Source: Nautilus pompilius (Eukaryota; Mollusca; Cephalopoda; Nautilida; Nautilidae). From it: a stretch of DNA of 64,000 nt. The stretch is from the NCBI GenBank assembly GCA_018389105.1, contig JACATO010000628.1:53501-117500 (forward strand), in the 5' to 3' direction. Both the position numbers and the translations under genes were made by a program. Below the pieces are notes generated by a model. That model was not told where the DNA came from, ran no database searches, and was given only the letters and a program-made list of their open reading frames with translations. Shown one piece after another: positions 23,211 through 33,355 of the stretch (position 1 is the first letter of the stretch; every line of letters begins with the position of its first letter).

Positions 23211-25007
23211 CTTTTTTCATCTCGCACCTATAGAGAGGGCCTCCCCCAGGGCTCAGTACTGTCACCTCTACTCTTCACTATCTTCATAAACGACCTGCTC
23301 AGCTCCTTCGAGTCAACAACGCTGGTCTCAGCATATGCCGACGATCTCGCGCTTGTGTGCAGCGGCCGTAACAAGAACGAAGTGGCAGAAAGACTACAGC
23401 CCGAAGTGAACAAAGTTGCAGAATGGAGCAGCCAGAACCGCCTTACACTGAATACAGCGAAGTCGGAAGTTGCCTTCTTCACAATGGATAATGCTGAGTC
23501 CTCCTGGTGTCCCGACATCTCAATAGGGGGAACGAGACTGAAGACAAACCCGGCCCCCACCTTCCTTGGGGTGAGGTATGATCGCCAATTGACCTTCAAC
23601 GATCATGTCCGGCACGTCAAACAGACCCTCCAACAGCGCTCCAACATCCTGAAGAAGTTATCTGGCACGACGTGGGGCTGGCAACCCCACGACATCCGCT
23701 CCATCTACATTGCAACCATGCGTAGTGTGGCAGAGTACGCAGCTCCAGCCTGGGCCCCATGGGTCTCAGCCACCAATATGAAGTCCCTCGAATGCGCTCA
23801 ACTCAATGCAGCACGATCCATCACCCATCAGGTGCGCTCAACCCCATCTGAAGCAGTTTTCCATGAGGCAAATCTCCCCCCACTAGCCTCCCGCCTCCAA
23901 CTTCTCTCCCTCAAAAAGGCGGACGACTGGGCTCATCTACCCCCGACAGATGACAGACGACAGATGTTGCATCACACTGTTCCAAAGCGACTAAAACGAG
24001 ATGATTGGCGAAATTTTACTTCCCCTCGACTATCCCAACTCAACCTTTTAACCGAACCGTCCGAACCTGTACATATTTCTAACATCCCATGGCCCCGTCC
24101 TACACCTCCTACTACAATTTTTACTCCCATTCATAAATCCTCATCCCCCGCCCAGCAACTTGCAGCAGCCAAAGAGACAATTGCCTCTACTGAGCCAACC
24201 GACCTTCAAATCTACACTGATGGGTCTACAGTTGAAGGCACTAAAGATGGAGGAGCCGGAATGGTCGTCCGTCGTGAAGACATCACCATCCACTCGTGGA
24301 ACGCTCCTACCGGGACCTTTAGCAGTTCATTTCACTCCGAGAAGACTGCCATGATAAACGCCATTGACTGGCTACATCAACATGAAGACTGGCCCTCGGC
24401 CTCCATCATCAGCGACTGCAAGTCACTAGTTCAAGCGCTGGGCAATCCTAACACCTCTGACCCCGCCATCATCTCCCTGCAACAATCTGTCTCAGCCCTC
24501 ACCGCCGAAAAAAGGGTGCACATCCTCTGGGTGCCTGGACACTGTAATCTGGAGGGCAATGAGCTAGCCGACGAGCAGGCCAAAGCCGGCTCAGCTCTCC
24601 CGCAGGTGGACACAACCCTCGACCGCTCCACCCGACACGCTATAATCAACCGGAGCTGTCGCCCCCCATCCCCACAACATCCCCGTCTTATTTCCCTACT
24701 ATCCCACAAGTCGAACGCCCCGGAGGAGTCAACACTGTCAAAGAAAGACCTCACCGACCTGATCCGCTTCCGATCCGGCCACCACCCAGCCCTGCGACGA
24801 TGGCTTCATCTGATGGGGAAGAGTGAGGACGATCGCTGCCGGCTATGCGGTGAGGAAGAAGAGTCAGCTGAGCATCTCTGGCTACGGTGTCCTGCACTAC
24901 AGTCGGAGAGGTACTATCGGCAACTTGGCAACTCCTTCGGGGAACTCACAAGCCTCCCAATTGCGAGTCTAGCGCTTCTGAGGGTCATCCTCAGGCGCCT
25001 CGGATGA
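23211..25007 (+). CDS. Retrotransposon ORF2 C-terminal part: RT, RNase H, CCHC knuckle
   Basis: One frame of nearly 600 codons without a stop, lacking its N-terminus. The RT part reads EGLPQGSVLSPLLFTIFINDL, the catalytic AYADDLALV (about 23,328-23,357), NRLTLNTAKSE and the thumb motif FLGVRYDRQLTFNDHV. Using the residue numbering that begins at 23,355, RNase H spans about 285-415. Its four acidic catalytic residues are all present in YTDGS (D289), HSEKTAM (E329), ISDCKSL (D354) and ELADEQA (D406), plus VPGH (H396). A C-terminal knuckle C495-x2-C498-x8-H507-x4-C512 follows, as in I- and R1-group elements. RT plus RNase H copies element RNA at the target site and removes the RNA strand. Lacking the endonuclease and 5' end, this copy cannot move on its own. 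There is no natural start codon; the frame simply enters from the truncated side. The clade is uncertain because several RNase H-bearing clades share this order. Confidence 0.93.
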   Translation, partial: LFSSRTYREGLPQGSVLSPLLFTIFINDLLSSFESTTLVSAYADDLALVCSGRNKNEVAERLQPEVNKVAEWSSQNRLTLNTAKSEVAFFTMDNAESSWCPDISIGGTRLKTNPAPTFLGVRYDRQLTFNDHVRHVKQTLQQRSNILKKLSGTTWGWQPHDIRSIYIATMRSVAEYAAPAWAPWVSATNMKSLECAQLNAARSITHQVRSTPSEAVFHEANLPPLASRLQLLSLKKADDWAHLPPTDDRRQMLHHTVPKRLKRDDWRNFTSPRLSQLNLLTEPSEPVHISNIPWPRPTPPTTIFTPIHKSSSPAQQLAAAKETIASTEPTDLQIYTDGSTVEGTKDGGAGMVVRREDITIHSWNAPTGTFSSSFHSEKTAMINAIDWLHQHEDWPSASIISDCKSLVQALGNPNTSDPAIISLQQSVSALTAEKRVHILWVPGHCNLEGNELADEQAKAGSALPQVDTTLDRSTRHAIINRSCRPPSPQHPRLISLLSHKSNAPEESTLSKKDLTDLIRFRSGHHPALRRWLHLMGKSEDDRCRLCGEEEESAEHLWLRCPALQSERYYRQLGNSFGELTSLPIASLALLRVILRRLG

Positions 25008-25010
25008 CTC

Positions 25011-25049
<39 letters not shown>
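25011..25049 (+). repeat. (AAC)n tail of the non-LTR retrotransposon
   Basis: About 13 AAC units directly after the stop codon, replacing a poly(A) tail. Confidence 0.9.
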
Positions 25050-25730
25050 TTCGGAGAACTGAATCGAAAAATTCGCTTTTATACAACTACGATTCTAAAA
25101 TTGTAAATATTGAATATTCAAGTCAACTTTGTGTGCTAACAGTGGGAAAAAAAACAAAAGCAGGGCCAACGTCAAAAATTAGTGAGAAAGTTAACCACTT
25201 CTTACTATAACATCATCGGTCTCTCTCTCTCGAGTTTGATCCACATGTTGCCGTCATACATCTTGACAACCCACAAAGTCTTCTATACGCGAGCACACTC
25301 TTCGTTAGCAATGGCCTGCATCTTCCAGTTCTGTCTGTCCGATCTGCTTTCCTGTCAGAAGAGATACAGAAACAGGATGCGATCCGATGACTGGGCTTTT
25401 AATAGTAATATTACGATGTACGCGTCAAAGAAAGAGAAAAGATACAGAAATCCGTCGACCTGCAAGTCGGATGCAGTAGAATGCAGCGGAACACCCATTG
25501 TGTTCGGGACGACAGTTGTACTGAATAAAACAATGAAAAAAAAATGACTTGAAATTATTTCAGCCGTCCAAAATACTCATCTCCCGCAAAAAGCAAGCAT
25601 CTTGAGAAGCTCAAGAGTATCCATGGAAGTCACATCTATTGAAGACTAACGTGGCAGTGTGCAATTGGTTTGTTTAACTCACCACTAGAAAACCACTGTC
25701 AATCTTACCTCTTTCTGAATGAGTTGAAAC
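25050..25730. other. Unassigned sequence
   Basis: No gene or repeat family recognised. Confidence 0.5.
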
Positions 25731-25981
<251 letters not shown>

Positions 25982-26585
25982 TCTTCTCTTCCAGCATTCC
26001 TCTTAAAAAAAATAACAAGACTGTAAGTACGTAGTGGTGTCACTCGACATGAGTTTTTCGTTTCCTCGCTTTGACTTGTGAAAATTTTGCCTAAATATAT
26101 AAATTCCACGTTTGTGCCACTGTAAAGTACATTTCTTTTTCTATGCAACCTTTCACTTTCTCTTAGCCACTTAGACACTTATTTGGATTGTTCTGCTTTT
26201 TTCTTTTTTAACATAAAATGCTGTAAAATGCTGTTTGTCTTAGATCACTTACGCGTGCCAACACAGAATACCTGAACGGGCGGGTTAAAAAACAACGCCT
26301 TGGTTGACGAAAGCTAAAAGAGGGTGTTGTAAAATAACACCCAGTCTCACACCTGCAGAAACACCAGCACAACGCTGTTTTTATTGTCGCCCTTGTTATC
26401 AAGACAGCAGCGCCACACCCTGCTAACTTGACATCACGCATCTGGACGATAGATTTTCCAAATTTTAACGTTTTCGTCGAGTTATTATTGTTAGAGGAAA
26501 CACCAGCAGTAGCCATTATAAAACAAGCGTATTCTCTTCTCTCACTCATCCCAAACAACCAGTGAATAATTTTTTCAAAAATATA
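25982..26585. other. Unassigned sequence
   Basis: No recognised feature. Confidence 0.5.
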
Positions 26586-26589
26586 AACA

Positions 26590-26940
26590 GGTGAAAACTG
26601 TACTTCAAAGTAACTGAAAAAAATTTTTGAAGTGAACTTTGGCAGTTTATTGCACATTCTCGAACCGGAGGACAGACTCTGAATTAACTATCATTATTTG
26701 GGAGTTAGTGAATTGGAAAAGATTGTTTCAGAAAAGGATATAGGAGTTATCTTTAACACAAAATACTTAAACTGAAAATCGATGCATTTCAGCTGTTAGA
26801 ATAGCTAATACAATTTCCGAACTAACAGAAACATGAGAAGGACATTTTATTCCCATTATAAAAATTCGTCACATTCTCAGTATACCTTACAGACAAAAGT
26901 CCTTATTTGAGAAAAGATGTAGAATTATAAAAGTTCAACA
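26590..26940 (+). pseudogene. CR1-like RT C-terminal fossil
   Basis: Plus-strand frames read NYHYLGVSELEKIVSEKDIGVIF (EKDIGV at 26,731-26,748), then VRIANTISEL and RRTFYSHYKNS further on, followed by a degraded L-Y-K-S-L region. This is the post-palm order of CR1/L2-type RTs: N.Y.y......EKDLGVi, kAN..lg.i.RtF, LYk.lvRP. Frameshifts separate the blocks. It lies on the opposite strand to the 22.1-22.6 kb fossil, so it is a different insertion. Confidence 0.6.
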
Positions 26941-27375
26941 TATACTGATGGACAAAATTATTGCAATAGCATAAAATAGGAAAGACCGCTGTGGATAGCT
27001 GTTACAGCACTAGTGATGCCTAATCAACCGTATACATGAGACTAAAATCGACATCATGGCAACGGACCTCTAAAACAAATATCCCCGGTCTACCTTAATG
27101 AGTTTTTCTCGTATCCTACAATGTGAAAATACCTTTTAAACATAATATATCCAATTAATATTTATTTGGCCTTACTAAATATCTTTAATGAAGTAATAAT
27201 TCCCAATGGAGATAGATGCCAGTGTAGAGTGACAAGTAACTAAGTTTCAATAAATCCACACATTACAAAAGAAGTATATAAATGGTTAAGTAATACTTTT
27301 ATAAGGTACAAAAGAAAAAATATCAAAATTATTTCATATCATGCAATGATTTTTGTTAACCAATAGACTGCGGTA
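26941..27375. repeat. Possible Tc1-like non-autonomous element
   Basis: The left side begins ACTGATGGACAAAATTATTGC (about 26,944), resembling Tc1-type termini. At 27,343-27,370 a loosely complementary GCAATGATTTTTGTTAACC is followed by AATAGACTG. The inverted match is imperfect and no TA duplication is certain. The interior is AT-rich without coding capacity. Confidence 0.25.
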
Positions 27376-27394
27376 GTTGAAGGGCCGAGTTAGC

Positions 27395-27520
27395 ATCACG
27401 GTCGTCGAGAGCCGGCTCGGTTTCTGCTTCACAAACCGGCGGCGTGGGTCATGTCTGGGATACTTCAGTTTTCTCCAAAACTGAAGAGTTCTGGCACGGT
27501 TTTCCGAGTTACTTGCGAGG
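27395..27520 (+). repeat. tRNA-derived SINE, family S, copy 6 (body only)
   Basis: TTCACAAACCGGCGGCGTGG and GAAGAGTTCTGGCACGG align with the body of the copy at 42,884-43,030. The tRNA-like head is degraded or missing. Confidence 0.55.
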
Positions 27521-27659
27521 TGCCGATAGCGGATACTCCTCGACACCGGGTTACCTCCCTTTCTACTTAAAAAAATGGGCGCAATCATCCTTCACTGTGA
27601 GCAAGCTCGTGCACTCAGCTGTTCGCCTGTGAACGGCCATTCTTAGTTACAGTGGGCGA

Positions 27660-27660
27660 C

Positions 27661-27716
<56 letters not shown>

Positions 27717-27757
27717 TATTATTATTATTATTGCTACTGCCACCACCACCACCACCT
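27660..27757. repeat. (ATT)n followed by (CCA)n
   Basis: About 24 ATT units with one interruption, then a short CCACCACCACC stretch. Confidence 0.95.
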
Positions 27758-27954
27758 GGATTTAAAGATTGAGGATACTGTAGTAAACTAAAAGTATTTA
27801 AAACGTTTTTTTAAAAAAGTTTTTAATAAAAAATAAGGGTTTTCAGCAAATTTGTTAGCATTTCGACAGTTAGTAATACTAGGGATCAGAATTTTTCAGG
27901 GTTAGGCAGAGTAACAATTCTTCTTTTTTTTTTTATAATACAAAAATAAATTAA

Positions 27955-28110
27955 TGAGCTAAATTTCGGAAGCCGACCGCTAAGTTGTGTTCGAGAGAAT
28001 GATAAAATTCGATAATTTTTGCGTTAATTCATTTATTTTTGTCAATACATTTTCAAGCGGGCGTTTTGCATCTAACACTTCGGTCGTATCCGTCTCCCGT
28101 ATCGCCGCGC
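27955..28110 (+). repeat. Dispersed repeat F, copy 1
   Basis: Shares AAATTCG(G)ATAATTTTT, GCG(T/C)TAAT and a TTTCGG...CCGAC block in the same order with 38,655-38,800. Family unknown. Confidence 0.45.
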
Positions 28111-28242
28111 TAGGTTTGGACCGAAACAACAGCGTGAGAATGTACCTAGATCCACCTGGCTAAGCGGGCAGGTACGGCTGACGGGAGAACGACGGCACTT
28201 TCACTTTACATGACATGACGCGCCTGACCGAAGTCAGAATGC

Positions 28243-28276
<34 letters not shown>

Positions 28277-28314
28277 GAGATGGCGTCAGTACAGAGAGAG
28301 AGAGATTACGTCAG

Positions 28315-28352
<38 letters not shown>

Positions 28353-28445
28353 GTCAGTACAGAGAAAGGAATGACGTGAGTACAGAGAGAGATGGCGTCA
28401 GTACAGAGAAAGGAATGACGTGAGTACAGAGAGAGATGATGTCAG

Positions 28446-28487
<42 letters not shown>

Positions 28488-28506
28488 GTCAGTACAGAGA
28501 GAGTGT
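28243..28506 (+). repeat. GA-rich minisatellite with GCGTCAGTACAGAGA units
   Basis: GA dinucleotide blocks separated by repeats of GATGGCGTCAGTACAGAG, or the variants GATTACGTCAGTACAGAG, AATGACGTGAGTACAGAG and GATGATGTCAGTACAGAG, about eight in all. Several carry half or near-complete CRE (TGACGTCA-like) sequences. A related short array lies at 36,694-36,745. Confidence 0.9.
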
Positions 28507-29330
28507 GTATGGTGTAACCCTGGTGTTTTAAAAATAAAGTCCTTTTTAAAATTATCTATTTTAATATAAGATAGTGCAATAGATAAAACCCAAACACTGT
28601 TTCTGCTGGAAAATCTCTGGTTCGCATCATTACGCAGTGACTCTTCTGTGGCGCCTTTTGCTCTAGTTTTTATATATGCAAGCACTTTGTTCAAACATTT
28701 CTGGCACTGTCCTAGAAAATAATTAACTTTCGGCGGTGCCGGAAGTGCTCGGCACACACGTGTTGGAAGACGGTTCTATAGTTGACCTCACCCTAACGAC
28801 GACGCTGTCGCTTTCACGGAATATTTGGTTGCCCAGCAACTGATGGACTATGTGCATTTGAGGAAAGCCAACAATCACGAGGAAGCGATTAATTCTGTCA
28901 TGGAGGCGGTAATTTCTTTGTATAATCCGCGTTGTCATCAATAATAACAACACCAATAACAGCTTCTTTATACAACTGGCGCTGTTATCAGCAGCGCTCT
29001 TTATCACCCTAACCCCGCCCACTCCCTATACAACTGGCGCTGTCAGTAGCAGGTTTGTTTTTGTTTTTAAAAAATAATCCTCATCACCGATATCTGTAGT
29101 TTCCGAGGCGCAGAAAACAGTTAATAACCTTACCAGGAACTGATTCGTTTGTTTAACGTCGACTGGGAGTAAATTCTTTTAAATTATTATGTTCACTTAA
29201 ATACTAGGAGTTCGCCGACGGGACGGAGATATACAGCCGAGGTGCGAAATACTCGAAGTTTCTCCATTCCCAACGAGCAGTTCTCGCACCCTTTTTATAG
29301 GTCAGCTAATACCGGGCACTTGGCCGTCTG
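28507..29330. other. Unassigned sequence
   Basis: No gene recognised. A 17-base ACAACTGGCGCTGT(T)A phrase occurs twice (about 28,974 and 29,029), a short duplication. Confidence 0.5.
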
Positions 29331-29640
29331 CTAGCACCACCAGCACTCCTTAATCATGGCATTATCCGACCGTTCTGCTCCGTGATTCGCTGAACGTGCG
29401 GCCCCGCATTATGACGTCACGTCTGGCCGTCTAGACGTCTGGCTGGCAGACAGCAGGTCGCCGGCGCGAGTTGTTTACGCCCTTTCCCCGTGTGTGTAGG
29501 CCTTTCGTATCGACAGCAGACAAGAGAGTAAATTAGACATCGAAAAACAGAAAGAACAAAGCCGGATTTTGTGGAAGACGTAGAAGGAAAGCTGTTCAGG
29601 AGGTTTGAGCGCTCGGTGGAGGGAAGGGATAAGATGGCTT
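29331..29640 (+). promoter_or_regulatory. CpG-rich promoter-like stretch with CRE
   Basis: CpG-dense DNA with TGACGTCA at 29,412-29,419, GGCGCGAG and AAGATGGCTTC at 29,631. CRE plus an ATGGC start downstream is typical of housekeeping promoters. No TATA box was seen. This is inference from composition. Confidence 0.3.
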
Positions 29641-29722
29641 CGCATTGCAGCGTTTCCAAGGAAGCCACAGTCTTGTTCTTACCTGTTGGGTTGAGAAACG
29701 GCTGCTGCCAAGCGAGTGGTTA
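29634..29722 (+). CDS. Candidate small first exon or short frame
   Basis: AAG ATG GCT gives a strong start context (A at -3, G at +4) 215 bp after a CRE in CpG-rich DNA. The frame MASHCSVSKEATVLFLPVG runs about 29 codons to a TAG, with a possible donor just before it. The product is unrecognised. Confidence 0.15.
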
Positions 29723-30740
29723 GGGTCGGGAGGTGTGTGGGTGTGTGGAACCAATTCTAGTAGAGAATGCGGCATAAGACGGCGCGTGCAGCATGGAGGA
29801 GACCGGGCTTCGCTTTACCATTTTCTGCCAGACGGAGCCCTGCTGTTTCTGGGCTCGCAACTTCGATGGCAGCAGAGAGGTCCGTCCGCTCGGGGTCGGG
29901 AAATACTTGAAGTGAAAATGTTTCAAGGGCGCGTGGAGTATGATGCCAGTAAGACGGCATGGTAACAGGAAGTACATTCAGAGAATGGCTCCAGCGGCCT
30001 GATAAGAGAGCGAAGGTCGGAAGAAGAAAAACGAACCCAGAAATGTGTCGACACTCCCTGCTGGATAGATGGGCAGCTCGCTCGGCCGGAATTGAATAAC
30101 AGCCGCCCTGTTATTTCGGCCTGTAAATACGACCGCTGGCGTTCAGCCCCTTGACCAGGGCGTCATCCACCCCTCCCTAAAGACACTACAGGGTTCAAGC
30201 CAGTCCGGCCTTTGACGGAAGTCTTTAGAGAGTACGCTGGCGCAGACGATAGTGTTGCCGTGATCGGCTATGCCGAATAAAAAATTGTTGAATAGCAGTG
30301 AGGACTGGGTTCCGGAAGATGGAAACGATAGTGCCAAACCGGCCTACGAGTTGCTACGACTATAAGGTTGAACTTGGTGCACTGAACGCGATCGAGAAGG
30401 TTGTTAGGGCCCTAATATGCTGTGAGCAAACCCGCGCCAATGAAATGTCTGCATGCAAAGGAGGAATTAAGAAAAACGAAGATACTCTCTCTCTCTCACT
30501 ATTTTTTTTTTTTTTTTGCAAATATAAAGAGGAACATTTAATGTTCTGAACGCTTACAGCTGTTCCATCTAATTTTGGCGTTAAGTATCACCTTAATGCA
30601 GAGTAAGGATCTGTTTTTTTTGGAAGGCTCCGTTGTTTCGTATTAGCAATGATTTTTCTTTATCAGAAATTATTTTTTTTTGAAGATGTCAAGTAAAACT
30701 TGGAACAACGAATGGATATCAATGTTTATTTTATCATGAT
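29723..30740. other. Unassigned, partly GC-rich sequence
   Basis: CpG-containing until about 30,430, then AT-rich with T runs. No coding family recognised. Confidence 0.5.
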
Positions 30741-30749
30741 CTTAGTAAT

Positions 30750-31250
30750 GCACAGGATACGGTGGTGGAGAAATGTAAAGGCTTTGACATAATTGGTAAT
30801 TCTATATCGCGGACCAGTGACTACTCAAGCAAGTTCAAAAAGATATACACATATATATTTTTACAAGACGCTATGTCTGGAGTTAGAGTCTAGCTCGTAC
30901 GAATGATTCATAAAAGCATGCTTGAAGTTTAAATGCTCGCAATGGTAGACATTAAATTTATTTGCCATTTGTCAGGCATATATACTGCATGTTTCAGCTC
31001 ATTTCCTAACCTCTTTACATTATAATCTTATTAGAGATTTCGGTAGCAGCAGCATCCAAATATGCCAAACAAACGAACCAAAGCGCTTTACTGTTGACAA
31101 ACATGAAATGTGAGAATATATGTCTGAAGCTAATAGAATTTTGGGTTTGCTAAATCAAGCGAGTTTGGACGTTCTTCTTCTTTATTACATACATTATTGG
31201 TAAATCTCTTCCTTTTGAGCATGAGGCCAAAACATGAAATCCCACATTAT
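30750..31250 (+). pseudogene. Possible CR1-like RT scrap
   Basis: VEKCKGFDIIGN (about 30,764-30,799) resembles the N.dKCkv.hiG block, and EANRILGLLNQ (about 31,125-31,157) resembles the kANrILGLI block about 350 bp downstream in the same orientation. The intervening EKDLGV motif was not found. Two partial motifs in the right order make this suggestive only. Confidence 0.4.
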
Positions 31251-31313
31251 AAGTGAAAGAAAGAAAGTTTCAAAAGAGTCTAAGGAATGTTTTAAACAAC
31301 GAGTATCTCTGCG

Positions 31314-31348
31314 TGCGTGTGTGGTGTGTGTGTGTGTGTGTGTGTGTG
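31314..31348. repeat. (GT)n microsatellite
   Basis: GT run with one GG interruption. Confidence 0.95.
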
Positions 31349-32660
31349 CATTTACGGCGATATAATTAAAGATCCAAAAATCTATTTATCTGATAAAGAA
31401 GTTGTAGTGGGAGAGCGGGGGGTTGAAAGTAACGGGGGCAGGTTGAAACACTGGCGGGATCTCGTAAATATGTGTAAGGCTTTGGCCGTGTTTACGTCCC
31501 GTGGAAGGAAGGGATTTGCCCAATAGATTCCTTGTGGGAGTTGATTAGAAGAAAGCCCAGTCCTCAAGATGAGAGTGGTTCTACTTCTACACCGTATTTA
31601 CCTGCAGAGAAATTTTGCTTCACTTTTCGCCCGCGTGGCTCAAATGTTCTGACTTCCGGTGTTTTTGTCGCTGGGTGATTCGGGATGAAGCGTCCAGGCC
31701 GCGCGCGATACTCTGTTGTCGCAGGACCCGTGTATGAACAACCAGATCAACAGATGGAACAATAAAAACTAAGTTAAAAAAGTGTCAAGGATTTTATTTG
31801 GATTATTCCACTAAGGACCTTAAGATATTTGCTTTTGAGCCAGATAAACGATATAGCATTAAAGCTCCAGATCCACGGTAGGTTAACGAAGGTGCTGCAC
31901 CAGACTCGTTGGGATGAAGCGTCATCCAACTTTATCAGTCAGAGTACCGGAAGTCACAAGTTTGTCACGTGCAAACGGCCTTAACAGGGAAAATGTTGGA
32001 GTTTTACTCGCTTAAAGGTTTTTATCCGGTTTGGTTCACTGTTTTTGTACATAATTTTGGTACCCCGATATATGTCACAACTAACCCCGAGCTGGCAAAT
32101 CGTAAGTCCTCGAGAGAAGGAAATGTTTTAAAGGTGAATGTATATTGAATCCTATTAACTGTCTGATATTGGTTCCTGGTTCTAGTAGTTTATAATACTT
32201 GATGAACCATAATCTCCCTGTACATAGCTCCATAATAAAAAAAGACTTGTTTGAAAAGCGTTACAGTCAGCCCCGGTTTCCCCTAAATAACTAGAATTTT
32301 AAACTAGAAATAATGAATTTTTAAAAATTTTATTTTTGTAATCGCATTTTAAAAATGTTTTTGTCAAGTAGGTTAGTTAAATTAATTTAATTCTTTTGGA
32401 ATAGACTTGATTTGAACTTTTCTAAGTTTTAAAAGACTTCCTGCTCTTCTGGATATCTATAGCTTTCTAAGAAAAAAATCAGGAACGTCTTTATTAACCT
32501 GGCTTGTCAGCATCACCTCCTCTGTTGTCGTGTCGTACACCATTCAAACAAGGGCGATAATTTCTACGGAATGGAGACAACTCTGGTCGCTGGCGAAGAA
32601 GAGTAGTATCGCAGTTATTCGCCAGAGAGCGTTGCGTAAGCTGCGCCACGAAAGACCTGG
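31349..32660. other. Unassigned sequence
   Basis: No gene or family recognised. Confidence 0.5.
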
Positions 32661-32664
32661 TATT

Positions 32665-32842
32665 TTCCAAGATCGACAGAGAAATTCCTATGAAAACTTT
32701 TCGTTTTTAGATGTCTGGGGGATGCGCGAAGGAAACCAACACGACAGGTTGGTAAAGAAAAGCGAGAAGAACTCATGACAAACGGAGCCGATCCAATCCA
32801 AACCGGTAATCGAACTTAACCATTGGGTCATCGGCTGCCCCG
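32665..32842 (-). repeat. tRNA-derived SINE, family S, copy 4
   Basis: Minus-strand head GACCCAATGGTTAAG (A-box region) passes straight into GTTCGATTACCGG (B-box region), so the anticodon arm is deleted. Then come TTCTTCTCGCTTTTC and ACATCTAAAAACGAAAAG, which match the shared SINE body. Confidence 0.7.
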
Positions 32843-33159
32843 ATCTCCTCTGTACAACCAGAACTCTTAGTGAAAATGTTTGTTTCCAGCTTTCAGAAAA
32901 AAATCCCTACTTAAAATAACTCCATTTGTTGCTGGTCGGCTAATTAATGACAAAATTAGTTGGTGATACGAGTCATCGTAAAGCACTAATGTGATTGAGT
33001 GTCAGCACCGTCTGCTCGATCCTTCGCTAACGCAGGCTTGCTCGTGCATTATTTTAGAGGAAATGTGTAAAATAGGGCCACCTCACAGCACCTTCACTTA
33101 ATTAATCTCCTCGGGTCAGCGGGCTAGTAAAAAGGAGGAGGTAGTTCTTATCCGGAGTT
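32843..33159. other. Unassigned sequence
   Basis: Nothing recognised. Confidence 0.5.
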
Positions 33160-33355
33160 GGAGGCGAGATTAAAGCGTCGGGATCGGCACTAACTGGTCC
33201 GGCTGAGGCGCCCTTCCTGGGCGAGAGTGTCGCCGGAGAGCGAGAAGCGGGCCCACTACTGGCATATCCGAATCGAGTGGTGGCTCCGGAGGCATGGGAC
33301 CGGAGATGAGGCCTTCACAAGTCGGAAACCTAGCAGCGCGAGCCGGCCGGTGAAA
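33160..33355. other. CpG-rich island-like stretch
   Basis: About 200 bp much richer in G, C and CpG than its AT-rich surroundings, with open frames on the minus strand rich in Pro/Arg. It could be an exon or a promoter; no domain is recognised. Confidence 0.3.

Larger units (their letters stand above)
23205..25049 (+). mobile_element. 5'-truncated non-LTR retrotransposon with RNase H (I/Nimb/Ingi-like)
   Basis: A 1.85-kb insertion consisting of the 3' half of a non-LTR element and an AAC-repeat tail. It starts within the RT palm just before EGLPQGSVLSPLLF and ends with (AAC)n at 25,011-25,049. Only a few bases lie between the stop codon (25,005-25,007) and the tail. Severe 5' truncation with a simple-repeat 3' end is the expected product of target-primed reverse transcription. 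The intact frame says it is younger than every other transposon in the window. I could not define a target-site duplication by eye. Confidence 0.9.

Noticed and set aside
24431..24754. Minus-strand frame within the retrotransposon
   Set aside because: Shadow of the GC-rich plus-strand RNase H coding sequence.
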